This document shows positions 1-8,178 of a stretch of 64,000 nucleotides of DNA, in pieces (the first letter of the stretch is position 1; every line of letters begins with the position of its first letter). Position numbers and translations under genes: made by a program. Source of the stretch: Nocardioides alpinus (GTDB taxonomy: Bacteria > Actinomycetota > Actinomycetes > Propionibacteriales > Nocardioidaceae). The notes under the pieces were generated by a model, which did not search any database, was not told the DNA's origin, and was given only the letters and a program-made list of their open reading frames with translations. Location: contig NZ_FOKC01000001.1 of the NCBI RefSeq assembly GCF_900112035.1, positions 62,001-126,000 on the forward strand, in the 5' to 3' direction.

Positions 1-369
1 GTGCTCGTCCTCGAGTGGACCGACCCACCCTTCGCCCCGGGGCACTGGATCCCCGAGATGGTCACCCGCGCCGGCGGCGAGCCGACGATCGGCGTCGCCG
101 GGACCCGCTCGAGCCGGATCACCTGGGAGGAGGCTGTGGGTTCGCGCCCCGACCTCGTGGTGTGCGCGCCCTGCGGGTTCGACCTCGACGGCAGCACCGC
201 GCTGGCGAAGGACGTACGTCACCGGTTCCCCGACGTGCCGGTCTGGGCCGTGGATGCCGACGGCCACTTCGCCCGACCGGGTCCGCGGCTCGTGGACGGG
301 GTCGAGGTGCTGGCGGGGATCCTGCACCCGGAGCCGGGCCCCGCGCCGGTCCACGCCCGCCGGATCTGA
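1..369 (+). CDS. C-terminal part of BtuF-like substrate-binding protein (truncated by window edge)
   Basis: The 122 codons visible are open from the first base, so the gene very probably begins upstream of the window. The text EWTDPPFAPGHWIPEM followed by RAGGEP, and later DLVVCAPCGFDL, is typical of the second lobe of BtuF/TroA-type helical-backbone binding proteins that present cobalamin or a metal chelate to an ABC importer. No ABC permease or ATPase gene follows, because the next gene is on the other strand. No signal peptide can be judged since the N-terminus is missing. The BtuF-like assignment is by motif; the ligand is inferred. Confidence 0.75.
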   Translation: MLVLEWTDPPFAPGHWIPEMVTRAGGEPTIGVAGTRSSRITWEEAVGSRPDLVVCAPCGFDLDGSTALAKDVRHRFPDVPVWAVDADGHFARPGPRLVDGVEVLAGILHPEPGPAPVHARRI

Positions 370-376
370 GGCAGGC

Positions 377-850
377 TCAGCCCTCTTCGTCGCGCACCAG
401 CACGACGAACTCCCGCCCGTCGCGCGCGGCCTCGAAGGCCGCGACCCGGACGAACCCCAAGGACTCGACGACCCTCAGCGCGCGGGTGTTGAACGCCGCG
501 ACGGTGACCCGGAACGCGGCGGGCGCGAAGTGGGCACGGCCGAAGTCCAGTCCCGCCGTGATGGCAGAGCGCCCGAGCCCCTGCCCGGTGAGCGACGGAC
601 GGAGGCCGCCACCGGTGTCGAGTGCCGAGTCGTCGTAGTCCCACCCGGGCACCCGCCCGTCGGGGCCGAAGGAGCGGAACCCGACCAGGTCGTCACCGGT
701 GAGGACTGCGTGGAAGCCGACCGCGGGCGAGAGCAGCTCGTCGGGTTCAGCTCCGACCATGTCGTAGAGGTCGTAGGGAGGGTCGTAGCGCCAGGTCGCG
801 AGGTCTTCGGCGTGCTCGCGCGTCAGCGGTGCCAGGTGCATGACGCTCAC
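377..850 (-). CDS. GNAT family N-acetyltransferase
   Basis: This 157-residue protein has the GNAT layout. An acceptor-binding N-terminal half is followed by the acetyl-CoA loop around GGGLRPSLTGQGLGRSAI (variant of Q/RxxGxG/A), and then by FRVTVAAFNTRALRVVESLGF, the usual strand-helix near the C-terminus. It would transfer an acetyl group from acetyl-CoA to an unknown amine or protein N-terminus in the cytoplasm. Its GTG start overlaps the stop of the upstream response regulator as GTGA, so it is the third gene of a kinase-regulator-acetyltransferase operon. An ATG three codons in is an alternative start. The substrate cannot be read from sequence. Confidence 0.88.
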   Translation of the reverse strand: MSVMHLAPLTREHAEDLATWRYDPPYDLYDMVGAEPDELLSPAVGFHAVLTGDDLVGFRSFGPDGRVPGWDYDDSALDTGGGLRPSLTGQGLGRSAITAGLDFGRAHFAPAAFRVTVAAFNTRALRVVESLGFVRVAAFEAARDGREFVVLVRDEEG

Positions 851-1488
851 CCTCCCAGACCCGCCCGGTGGGCGAGCATGACGAGCTGGGCGCGGTCGCG
901 CGCCTCCAGCTTGGTGAGCAGGTGGCTCACGTGGGTCTTCACGGTCGAGTAGCTCACCACGAGCCGGTCGGCGATCTCGAGGTTCGACAACCCGAGCGCC
1001 ACGGCGACAAGGACCTCGTGCTCGCGCTGGGTCAGCGGCGGCAGCGTGAGCACCGCCTTCTCCGCCCGCGCGAACCGGTCGAGCATCCGCCGGGTCACCT
1101 CGGGGGCGAGCAGGGCCTCACCGGCGGCGACGACCTCGACCGCACGCACCAGGTCCGCGGGTTCGGTGTCCTTCAGGACGAAGCCGCTGGCTCCGGCACG
1201 GAGTGCTGCGACGACGTAGTCGTCGGCGGCGAAGGTCGTCAGGACGAGGACCCGGACACCCGCGGTGATCGGGCTGGAGGTGATGTGGCGGGTGGCCTCG
1301 ATGCCGTCCATCCCCGGCATCCGGATGTCCATCAGCACGACGTCGGGCAGGTGGTGCCTGGCCGCCGCCAGTGCGCCGGCCCCGTCCACGGCCTCTGCGA
1401 CCACCTCGATGCCCGGCTCGGCCCCGAGGATCAGGGCGAAGCCGCTCCTGACGAGGGTTTGGTCGTCGGCCACCACGACGCGGATCAC
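847..1488 (-). CDS. NarL/LuxR-family two-component response regulator
   Basis: The protein has 213 residues. An N-terminal receiver domain (about 1-120) carries the acidic VVVADDQ start, the phospho-acceptor Asp in VVLMDIRMPGMDG, and the conserved Lys in VLKDTEP. The C-terminal LuxR-type helix-turn-helix (about 145-210) is in LTQREHEVLVAVALGLSN and STVKTHVSHLLTKL. It should be phosphorylated by the histidine kinase encoded just upstream, whose stop codon overlaps this GTG start as GTGA. The target genes are unknown; the adjacent acetyltransferase gene and the divergent CPBP protease gene are the obvious candidates. The family call is secure. Confidence 0.95.
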   Translation of the reverse strand: MIRVVVADDQTLVRSGFALILGAEPGIEVVAEAVDGAGALAAARHHLPDVVLMDIRMPGMDGIEATRHITSSPITAGVRVLVLTTFAADDYVVAALRAGASGFVLKDTEPADLVRAVEVVAAGEALLAPEVTRRMLDRFARAEKAVLTLPPLTQREHEVLVAVALGLSNLEIADRLVVSYSTVKTHVSHLLTKLEARDRAQLVMLAHRAGLGG

Positions 1489-2645
1489 GTGGCCACCTCG
1501 CGCGGGAGCACAGCCCGCACGCGGAAGCCGCCTGCCGCCCCGGAGCCGACGCTCAGGGCGCCGTCGTACATCGCGACGCGTTCGCGCATCCCGGCGAGCC
1601 CGTGGCCGTTCGACGATCCACGAGCGGACCCGCTGCCGTCGTCGGTGACGACGACGGTGAGCGAGTCCGTGCCGTAGGCGACCTCCACCTCGGCGCGCGT
1701 CGCTACGGAGTGCTTGAGGCAGTTGGTGAGGGCTTCCTGCACGATCCGGTAGGCCGCGAGGTCGACGCCCGGCGACACGGCACCACGCTCACCCGTCACG
1801 GTCAGGATCGTCGGCAGCCCGGCCTCGCCGACCCGGGCGACCAGTGCCTCGATGTCGGACAGGGTCGGCGTGGGCGCCCTCGGTGAGGTCGTCTCCTCCT
1901 CGTCGTCGCGCAGGATGCCCAGCAGGTGGCGCATCTCGGTCATCGACCGCCGCCCGGTCTGCTCGATCTCGGCGACGGCGGCCCGGGCCCGGGTGGCGTC
2001 ACCGGTGTCCAGCAGCCGTCCCGCAGCGCCCGCCTGCACAACCATCACGCTCATCGAGTGGCCGAGCACGTCGTGCAGCTCGCGGGTGATGCGGAGTCGC
2101 TCCTGGGTGGTGGCGGCCCGGACGTCCACGACGGCGCGCTCGCGACGGTCGCGGACACCCGTGCCGAGCAGCAGCACCGCGCCGAAGGCAGCCGCGTTGA
2201 TGACCGCGCCCTCGCTGCTGAGGTCGACGGGATCGAGGAACCACGTCAGCACGAGCGCCACTGCCACGACCGCCGCAGCCCAGTGGGCCGTACGGGTCGT
2301 CGCGTGGGCAGCCGCGGTGTACGCCGCCACGATCGGGCCGAGGGTGGCGGCGCCGACGGTGCCGTCGATCACGACCAGGCCGAGGACGCCCGCCAGCGTG
2401 AGGAGGAGCGTCACCAGAGGCCAGCGCCTGCGCAGCGCCAGGCTCCCCACGGCCAGCACCGTGAGCGCCACGGTCAGCGCACCGTCCTCGCGGTTCGCCG
2501 CGACCGACTCGGACCCACCGAGGTTGACGACCAGCGCCAGGCCCAGGCAGGCAGCGGCGAGGAGGACGTCGAACGCGAGGCGTCCCTGCGGACCTGCGGT
2601 GGCTCGTCGGAGGCGTTCGATCGTGCGATCAGCGGTCACGGTCAT
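1485..2645 (-). CDS. sensor histidine kinase (HisKA_3, DesK/NarX type)
   Basis: The 386-residue protein begins with about five membrane segments (residues ~25-160: for example LLAAACLGLALVVNL, ALTVALTVLAVGSLAL, VAVALVLTWFL). It continues into a HisKA_3 dimerisation domain with the phospho-acceptor His in RELHDVLGHSM, and ends in an HATPase_c domain with VTDDGSGSA and GHGLAGMRERV. It is a kinase for the NarL-type regulator downstream. There is no periplasmic sensor domain of any size, so the signal is probably sensed in or at the membrane. I chose the ATG at 2645 because AGGA lies about six bases upstream; a GTG at 2669 would add eight residues. Confidence 0.93.
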   Translation of the reverse strand: MTVTADRTIERLRRATAGPQGRLAFDVLLAAACLGLALVVNLGGSESVAANREDGALTVALTVLAVGSLALRRRWPLVTLLLTLAGVLGLVVIDGTVGAATLGPIVAAYTAAAHATTRTAHWAAAVVAVALVLTWFLDPVDLSSEGAVINAAAFGAVLLLGTGVRDRRERAVVDVRAATTQERLRITRELHDVLGHSMSVMVVQAGAAGRLLDTGDATRARAAVAEIEQTGRRSMTEMRHLLGILRDDEEETTSPRAPTPTLSDIEALVARVGEAGLPTILTVTGERGAVSPGVDLAAYRIVQEALTNCLKHSVATRAEVEVAYGTDSLTVVVTDDGSGSARGSSNGHGLAGMRERVAMYDGALSVGSGAAGGFRVRAVLPREVAT

Positions 2646-2846
2646 CGCGTCCTGCCTGGTGGGGTGCACTCACCCTAGGTCCGTCTCGAGGTGACCCGCC
2701 TCGGTCTGGAGAGTGAGAACCCCACCGGGATCCGGCTCCCCAGTACCGCTCCGGGTCGGGCCCGGGGCCTGATACCCGCGGGGCCCGGGTCGCGGGAGCG
2801 TGGCGAAGGCGGTTCCGACCGGTGCCGCACGACCCAGGGAGACCCG
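2646..2846. promoter_or_regulatory. divergent intergenic region, kinase operon / CPBP protease
   Basis: This 201-base gap separates two divergently transcribed genes, so it must hold both promoters. It contains an inverted repeat whose arms are CGGGCCC (from about 2758) and GGGCCCG (about 2791-2797), a possible operator or transcript hairpin. In DNA this GC-rich, such a short repeat is weak evidence. An AGGGAG ribosome-binding site sits just before the CPBP start. No clear -10 box was identified. Confidence 0.4.
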
Positions 2847-3689
2847 ATGGCCATCCCCACCCAGCTCGTCCGGAGATGTCCGATCTCCACCTTCGCCGTG
2901 CTCGCCTGCGTCCTCGGATGGATGCCCTACATCCTGGCCGGGGTGGGCATCGGCAGCCATCCGGAGAACATACCTCTCGGGCCGGCCCTCGCAGCCCTGG
3001 TGGTCACGTCCTGCCAGGGACGGGAGGCGTTGCGGGCGTGGGGCCGGTCCCTGCGCCGGTGGGCCGCCTCGCCCTGGTTGTACACCCTGGCCGTCCTGGC
3101 GCCGATCGTCCTGCACGTCTCCATCGTGCTCGTCAACCACGCGCTGGGGGCGCCGCTGCCGACGGCGACGCAGCTCGGCGCGTGGCCCGAGGTCCCCGTG
3201 ACCTTCCTGGTCATGCTGGTCATGGTCGGCCTCGGCGAGGAAGCGGGCTGGACCGCGTTCGCCGCACCCGTCCTGCTGCGACGCTTCGGTCTGCTCGGGG
3301 CGTTCGCGGTGCTGGCTCCCCTGCGGATCCTCTGGCACCTGCCGTTGATGATCACCGGCGACATGCCGGTAGTGGTGGGCATCCTGGGCAACGCCGGCTT
3401 CCAGCTGATCGTGCTCCTGATGGTGCGACACCACCGCGGGAGCTGGACGTTGGCCGCTGTGTGGCACGCCACCCTCAACGCGTTCGGCGGAGCCTTCTTC
3501 TTCTCCATGGTCACCGGCCCCGACCGGGACCGGCTCGACCTGCTCCTCGGTCTCGAGTACGCCCTGGTGGCGGTCGTCGCGCTCGCCCTGACCTACGTGT
3601 TCTCCGGGCGCAGCCACAGCTCGGGGGCCGTGGCTGGTGGCGCGGCCGCGGCCGCGCCTCGCAGCGAGCACCAGAGCCTCGTGGGCTAG
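2847..3689 (+). CDS. CPBP-family intramembrane metalloprotease-like protein
   Basis: The protein has 280 residues and about eight membrane segments. CPBP (Abi/CAAX type II) motifs are visible: motif 1 GLGEEAGWTAF, motif 2 RILWHLPLM, and motif 3 AAVWHATLNAFGG. These supply the Glu-Glu, His and His/Asn residues expected to hold the metal in the membrane-embedded active site. Motif 1 is usually EExxxR; here the Arg position is Thr, so activity is not certain. In bacteria the family is linked to processing of small membrane proteins or bacteriocin self-protection, but the substrate here is unknown. The ATG at 2847 follows an AGGGAG ribosome-binding site, which favours it over an in-frame start 156 bases upstream. 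Confidence 0.85.
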   Translation: MAIPTQLVRRCPISTFAVLACVLGWMPYILAGVGIGSHPENIPLGPALAALVVTSCQGREALRAWGRSLRRWAASPWLYTLAVLAPIVLHVSIVLVNHALGAPLPTATQLGAWPEVPVTFLVMLVMVGLGEEAGWTAFAAPVLLRRFGLLGAFAVLAPLRILWHLPLMITGDMPVVVGILGNAGFQLIVLLMVRHHRGSWTLAAVWHATLNAFGGAFFFSMVTGPDRDRLDLLLGLEYALVAVVALALTYVFSGRSHSSGAVAGGAAAAAPRSEHQSLVG

Positions 3690-3782
3690 CAGAAATGCTC
3701 AAAACGGAGCGGCGGGCGCACCGGCTCCCGCACCATGGGGCGACCGCCGACCTCGGAAGGAACCGCCGTACAGGCGCACGCC

Positions 3783-4955
3783 ATGGACCTCGTCACCTTC
3801 GCCCGCACCCTCGCCTGCGCGATCCTCCTCGTGACTCCCGCGGCAGTGCCACAGGCCGCGACAGCCGTCGAGGCAGGGCAGCCGGGCCGAGCACCCGCGT
3901 CGTCCGAGCCCGTCTGGATCGCACCCGCCGAGCCGCACCCGGAGAACCCGACGAACCCGCTGGTGCGTCGCCTGTGGGGGGTCTACCAAGGACCGCAGGA
4001 CCAGGTATGGCGTCCGTACACCCGGTCGACGGGTCGGACGAGGGAGGCACTCGCGACCATCGCCGAGCGACCGCGCGCCAAGTGGTACGCCAAGTACCTC
4101 CCGGACAACCGGGTCCGGTCGACGGTGACCGACTACGTGGCCAACTCGCAGGCCGGCAACCCCGAGACCCTCGTGCAGATGGCGGTCTTCCGGATGGCGC
4201 CGTGGGAGGGCGAGGCCTGCAAGCGGCCCACCACGGCCAAGGAGGCCGCCAGCTACCGCACGTGGATCCAGGAGCTCGCGGCCGGCATCGGGAGCGCGCA
4301 CACCCTCGTCGTCATGCAGCCCGACGGTCCGTTCCTGCTGTGCGCGCCCGACCGCGCGGTGAAGTCCGAGCTGCTCACGTGGGCGACGCAGACCCTCAGC
4401 GCCCTGCCGAACACCAGCGTCTACATCGACGCCGGCGCGGCCGACTGGTGCGAGAACGGCACCGCCCAGGAGTCCTTCCGCTGCGCGAAGATCCTCGAGC
4501 TCAGCGGCATCCAGTACGCCCGGGGGTTCGCCCTCGACTCCACCCACTACACGGGTCCGGTCGAGAACATCGACCGCGGCATGGAGATCATCGCCGAGCT
4601 GGTGGCCGACGGCTACGCCGCGCCGCACTTCATCGTCGACACCGCGAAGTCCGGGCGCCCCACGATGTGGCGCGACATGGTGTCCGCGACCCCCAAGGGC
4701 CTGCGCAACAACGCGCGCACCTGCACCGGCCGCACGATGACGCGGTGCGTGACCCTCGGCATCCCGCCGACGCCACGTCCGGCCGACCCCCAGTGGGGAC
4801 TGCCGGCACTGCAGCGCCAGCAGGCGGCCCAGTACGTCGACGGGTTCGTCTGGTTCGGCCGGCCGTGGCTGTTCAACCAGGCCGACCCGTTCGTGAAGAG
4901 CCGCGCCCTGGACATGGCGGCCAGCACGCCGTGGACGGCGACCGGCCCGCGCTAG
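3783..4955 (+). CDS. secreted glycoside hydrolase family 6-like protein
   Basis: The 390-residue protein begins with a Sec signal peptide (TFARTLACAILLVTPAA, cleavage likely after QAATA) and is secreted. GH6 (endoglucanase/cellobiohydrolase, beta-1,4-glucan) landmarks are present: YRTWIQELAAGIG, VVMQPDGPF, VYIDAGAADWC, YARGFALDSTHY, FIVDTAKSG and DGFVWFGRPW. The usual RDC general-acid motif appears as WEGEAC, so the canonical catalytic Asp is absent or replaced by Glu. No cellulose-binding module is attached. The stop is followed by a strong terminator shared with ssrA. The start at 3783 was chosen because it gives a clean signal peptide; an ATG at 3735 would add 16 residues. Confidence 0.82.
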   Translation: MDLVTFARTLACAILLVTPAAVPQAATAVEAGQPGRAPASSEPVWIAPAEPHPENPTNPLVRRLWGVYQGPQDQVWRPYTRSTGRTREALATIAERPRAKWYAKYLPDNRVRSTVTDYVANSQAGNPETLVQMAVFRMAPWEGEACKRPTTAKEAASYRTWIQELAAGIGSAHTLVVMQPDGPFLLCAPDRAVKSELLTWATQTLSALPNTSVYIDAGAADWCENGTAQESFRCAKILELSGIQYARGFALDSTHYTGPVENIDRGMEIIAELVADGYAAPHFIVDTAKSGRPTMWRDMVSATPKGLRNNARTCTGRTMTRCVTLGIPPTPRPADPQWGLPALQRQQAAQYVDGFVWFGRPWLFNQADPFVKSRALDMAASTPWTATGPR

Positions 4956-4968
4956 CGCTGTTCACGCA

Positions 4969-5004
4969 CGAGAGCCGCTCCGACGGGTGTCGGAGCGGCT
5001 CTCG
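4969..5004. terminator. bidirectional intrinsic terminator between GH6 gene and ssrA
   Basis: A perfect 16-base-pair stem (CGAGAGCCGCTCCGAC and its complement) encloses the four-base loop GGGT. It lies 14 bases after the GH6 stop and just beyond the 3' end of tmRNA on the opposite strand, so it can end both transcripts. A real U-tract is missing on either side, which is common for actinobacterial terminators. Confidence 0.85.
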
Positions 5005-5024
5005 TCTCAAGAGGGCTAGCGCAG

Positions 5025-5392
5025 TGGAGCTGCGGGGAATCGAACCCCGGTCCTCGAGCGTCGAACCAGGTCTTCTCCGGGTGCAGTCAGTGATGTCGCT
5101 TTTCTCGGCCCCGGCGCTCGCACAGACACGTCGCCGACAGGCCCAGTCAGGATTGAGTCCCGATCACCCCTCCTGACAGAGAGTGATCAGCAAGTCCCCT
5201 AGATGAGGCCTGGGTCCGGGACGGAGACGGGTGCCCGGTCAGACCCTTCGATCACTGCTCAGGCAGCGAGAGCGAAGTCGTTGCGCTTGGAGTTGGCAAC
5301 TATAAGTTTCCAGCGATCGTTTACGAGATGACGCTGGCTTCTCGACCCGCTTCCCCTGGAACTAACGTCCCAAGTCGAAACCGATCAGCCCC
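5025..5392 (-). ncRNA. ssrA: transfer-messenger RNA (tmRNA)
   Basis: Read on the minus strand, the RNA starts GGGGCTGATCGG followed by TTTCGAC and ends with the T-arm GGTTCGATTCC and the acceptor strand CAGCTCC plus discriminator A. The seven-base acceptor stem pairs 5392-5386 with the 3' end, including one G-U. The resume codon GCC is at 5297-5295 and the tag reads ANSKRNDFALAA followed by TGA at 5261-5259, the actinobacterial type ending in LAA. The next genomic bases are CTG, so the CCA tail is not encoded and must be added. tmRNA with SmpB (gene about 2.3 kb upstream on the same strand) rescues stalled ribosomes and tags the peptide for proteolysis. The ends are good to within a base or two. 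Confidence 0.97.
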
Positions 5393-5468
5393 TCTTGTGT
5401 TGTCAAGCAGACCGACGTGCATGGCCTGCACCCACAGTCTATCGGGCACAACCGACCAGCGGCGAACG

Positions 5469-6770
5469 CTATTCCGGATCGAGGGGCTCGGGAGCCCCGC
5501 CGGCGGGCGCGGGCGCATGGACGCGGATCCGGGTGATGCGGTGCCCGTCGACCTGGGCGACCTCCAGCACGTGGTCGCCGACGACCACCCGGTCGCCCTC
5601 GACCGACATCCGGGCCAGGGCGTGGAGCACGAAGCCGGCGACGGTCTCGTAGGGCCCGTCGGCGAGCTCGACCCCCGTACGCTCGCCGAACTCCTCGATG
5701 GTCACGCCGGCGTCGACGGTCTCGGGGTCGGCGGAGGCGGCGATGTCGGCGTCGCGGTCGTACTCGTCGTGGATCTCGCCCACGAGCTCCTCCATCAGGT
5801 CCTCGAGCGTGACGATGCCGTCGGTGCCGCCGTACTCGTCGACGACGAGCGCGATGTGGGCGCCGAGGCGACGCAGCTGGTCGATGGAGGGCAGGACCCG
5901 GTTGGTGCGCGGCAGCACGGGCAGGTCCCGCACGATGTCCGCGACCGTGCGCGTGCGGTCCTCCGAGTGGCCGAGCACGTCGCGCAGGTGCAGGTAGCCC
6001 AGGATCTCGTCGAACGACTCGCCCGTCACGGGGTAGCGCGTGTAGGGCTCGGTGACGATCACACGGACCGCGTCGGCGAGCGTCAGGTCGCCGGCGAGGA
6101 AGACCACGTCACCGCGGGGCTTCATCACCTCGGCCAGCGAGCGGTCGCCTGCCTCGAAGACGTCGTCGACGAGCTTGCGCTCGCCCTCGGGGATGTCCTC
6201 GTGCCCGGAGATCATCATCCGGAGCTCCTCCTCGTCGACCTCGTCGCCGGACGCGTCCGGGTTGCCGCCCAGCAGGCGCACCAGCAGGTTGGTCGAGAGC
6301 GACAGCAGCCAGATGACGGGGGTCATGACGGTGGCGAAGCCACCCAGCGGCGGGGCGAAGAGCTTCGCGACGCCGACCGAGCGCTGGAGCGCGAGGCGCT
6401 TGGGCACCAGCTCGCCGAGCACCAGCGAGAGGTAGGACACGACCAGGGTCACCACGACCAGGGACACCGTCTCGGGGGCGGGGACCCCGAGGCCCTCGAA
6501 CGCGGGCGCGAAGGACGGCGCCAGCGTCGACGCACCGAAGGCCGCGGAGAAGAAGCCCGCCACGGTGACGCCGATCTGCACGGCCGCGAGGAACCGGTTG
6601 GGGTTGCGTGCGAGCGAGGCCACGGCGTGCCCGCGGCCTCCCTGGCTCTCGAGCCGGTCCACCTGGCCCGAGCGCAGCGAGACGAGGGCGATCTCGGTCG
6701 CGGCGAACACCCCGCCGACGAGGATGAAGGCGAGCACGAGCAGGACGTCGATCCAGGTTCCGGATTCCAC
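5469..6770 (-). CDS. CNNM/CorC-type hemolysin-family membrane protein
   Basis: The 433-residue protein has an N-terminal DUF21/CNNM domain with four membrane segments (about 8-30, 65-90, 100-130, 140-165; note LGELVPKRLAL). A CBS-domain pair follows (about 215-335, including EYGGTDGIVTLEDLMEEL). The C-terminus is a CorC_HlyC domain with TIEEFGERTG. Family members are linked to Mg2+/Co2+ transport or membrane ion homeostasis; the old name hemolysin is historical. The GTG start has TAGGTT six bases upstream, which suggests a leaderless transcript separate from the amidohydrolase gene upstream. The last codons run close to the ssrA promoter. Confidence 0.92.
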   Translation of the reverse strand: MESGTWIDVLLVLAFILVGGVFAATEIALVSLRSGQVDRLESQGGRGHAVASLARNPNRFLAAVQIGVTVAGFFSAAFGASTLAPSFAPAFEGLGVPAPETVSLVVVTLVVSYLSLVLGELVPKRLALQRSVGVAKLFAPPLGGFATVMTPVIWLLSLSTNLLVRLLGGNPDASGDEVDEEELRMMISGHEDIPEGERKLVDDVFEAGDRSLAEVMKPRGDVVFLAGDLTLADAVRVIVTEPYTRYPVTGESFDEILGYLHLRDVLGHSEDRTRTVADIVRDLPVLPRTNRVLPSIDQLRRLGAHIALVVDEYGGTDGIVTLEDLMEELVGEIHDEYDRDADIAASADPETVDAGVTIEEFGERTGVELADGPYETVAGFVLHALARMSVEGDRVVVGDHVLEVAQVDGHRITRIRVHAPAPAGGAPEPLDPE

Positions 6771-6776
6771 GCGCTG

Positions 6777-6782
6777 AACCTA
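6777..6782 (-). promoter_or_regulatory. candidate -10 box for leaderless CNNM gene
   Basis: TAGGTT on the minus strand ends six bases before the GTG at 6770. This is the TANNNT-N6/7-start arrangement typical of leaderless actinobacterial promoters. No convincing ribosome-binding site is present. Confidence 0.5.
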
Positions 6783-6805
6783 TCGAGCCACCCTGAGAGG
6801 GCTCC

Positions 6806-7672
6806 TCAGGCCAGCAGCGCCTCGGTGTTGGACCAGCACACCGCGCGCAGCCAGTCCTCCCCCAGGTCGAGCCGCGCGAGCGCCTCGAGCTGGACGGCGT
6901 AGGGGTAGGGGATGTTCGGGAAGTCGCTGCCGAGGTGGACCTTGCCGGCGAGCCCGAGGTCCCGCAGCCGCGGCAGCAGCTCGCGCGGGTAGGCGCCGCC
7001 CATCTCCTCGAAGAACGGCGTGAACGCCATCGTGGTGTCGAGGGCGACCCGCTCGTGGGTCTCGGCGAGGCGGAGGAACTCGACGTACTCCGGCGCTCCG
7101 GCGTGCGCGATCACGAGTCGCAGTCGGGGGTGTCGCGCCAGCAGCGCTGCGACCGGCTCGGGCCCGGTGTGCTCGGTCGCGACCGGCCCGCTGCCCGCGT
7201 GCAGCACGACGGGCGTGCCGGCGTCGGCGACGATCCCCCACGCCTCGTCGAGCAGCGGGTCGGTGACGGTGAAGGCACCGACCTGGACGTGGACCTTCCA
7301 GACCTCGACCGACCGCGTGCGGGAGGCGACGTACGCCGTCACGCCGGGCTCGGGGAAGAAGGTGCCGCACACGGCGGCCTCGGGGACGCGCGCAGCGAAG
7401 TCGGCCGCCCAGTCGTTGAGGAACTCGGCCATCTCGGGCTTGTGGGCATAGGGCAGCGCGGTGAAGCGGCGTACGCCGAAGGAGCGCAGCGTCTCGACGA
7501 GCGCGTCGTCCTCGTCCCGGTAGTGCAACGGCCACGGTCGGCCGATGAGCGGCCCGGCGGCGTCGAACTGCGCGCGCACCTTGGCCATCACCCGCGGCGG
7601 GAGGAAGTGGGTGTGCAGGTCCGAGAGGCCCGGGATCCCGACCGCCTCGACGAAGGCGCGAGGGTCCGTCAT
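6806..7672 (-). CDS. amidohydrolase (TIM-barrel, amidohydrolase_2 family)
   Basis: The 288-residue protein has the metal-binding signature DLHTHF near the N-terminus. Later metal or active-site residues are in VVLHAGSG, LVIAHAGAPEY and HLGSDFPNIPYPY. It ends with the family's typical WSNTEALL, in which an Asn precedes the last helix. Amidohydrolase_2 proteins are hydrolases or decarboxylases acting on small cyclic or aromatic substrates in the cytoplasm; the substrate here is not evident. Its ATG overlaps the smpB stop as TGATG, so it is translationally coupled to smpB although no functional link is known. Confidence 0.88.
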   Translation of the reverse strand: MTDPRAFVEAVGIPGLSDLHTHFLPPRVMAKVRAQFDAAGPLIGRPWPLHYRDEDDALVETLRSFGVRRFTALPYAHKPEMAEFLNDWAADFAARVPEAAVCGTFFPEPGVTAYVASRTRSVEVWKVHVQVGAFTVTDPLLDEAWGIVADAGTPVVLHAGSGPVATEHTGPEPVAALLARHPRLRLVIAHAGAPEYVEFLRLAETHERVALDTTMAFTPFFEEMGGAYPRELLPRLRDLGLAGKVHLGSDFPNIPYPYAVQLEALARLDLGEDWLRAVCWSNTEALLA

Positions 7673-8151
7673 CAGTCCCGGTGGCCCTTGAGCCGGCGCT
7701 GGACGGCGTCGACCTTCTCGCGGTTGGCGGTGCGCTCGGCGAGGCTGTGGCGCTTGTCGTAGGACTTCTTGCCCTTGGCCAGAGCGATCTCGACCTTGGC
7801 CCGACCGTCCTTGAAGTAGAGCGCCAGCGGGATGATCGTGTAGCCCTTGTCGGTGATCTTGCGCTCGATCTTGTCGATCTCGGCCCGGTTGAGCAGCAGC
7901 TTGCGGCGGCGACGGGCCGTGTGGTTGGTCCAGGTCCCCTGGGTGTACTCGGGGATGTGCACGCCGAGCAGCCACGCCTCGCCGTTGTCGATCTCGGCGA
8001 AGCCGTCGACGAGGGACGCGCGGCCCATCCGGAGCGACTTCACCTCGGTCCCCATGAGGACGAGGCCGGCCTCCCACGTGTCCTCGATGTGGTAGTCGTG
8101 GCGCGCCTTCTTGTTCTGCGCGACCATCTTCTGGCCCTGCTCCTTCGCCAT
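7672..8151 (-). CDS. smpB: SsrA-binding protein SmpB
   Basis: The 159-residue protein, the usual SmpB length, shows the family landmarks. These are the N-terminal [28 protein letters not shown], and [13 protein letters not shown]. The body carries [12 protein letters not shown] and [11 protein letters not shown], and the basic C-terminal tail contains [20 protein letters not shown]. It binds the tRNA-like domain of tmRNA and delivers it to stalled ribosomes; ssrA lies about 2.3 kb downstream on the same strand. The ATG at 8151 (MAKEQGQK) is preferred over an in-frame ATG nine codons earlier because homologues start near here. It lies 27 bases after the M23 peptidase gene. Confidence 0.97.
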   Translation of the reverse strand: MAKEQGQKMVAQNKKARHDYHIEDTWEAGLVLMGTEVKSLRMGRASLVDGFAEIDNGEAWLLGVHIPEYTQGTWTNHTARRRRKLLLNRAEIDKIERKITDKGYTIIPLALYFKDGRAKVEIALAKGKKSYDKRHSLAERTANREKVDAVQRRLKGHRD

Positions 8152-8178
8152 GGATCCATTCTCCCAGAGCGTGTCCAA

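Noticed and set aside
2750..2800. Riboswitch or attenuator upstream of the CPBP gene
   Set aside because: Only one seven-pair GGGCCC-based stem is visible, which is expected by chance in this GC content.
3639..3702. Small frames around the CPBP stop and in the 3690-3782 gap
   Set aside because: They are short, overlap in several frames and have no ribosome-binding site.
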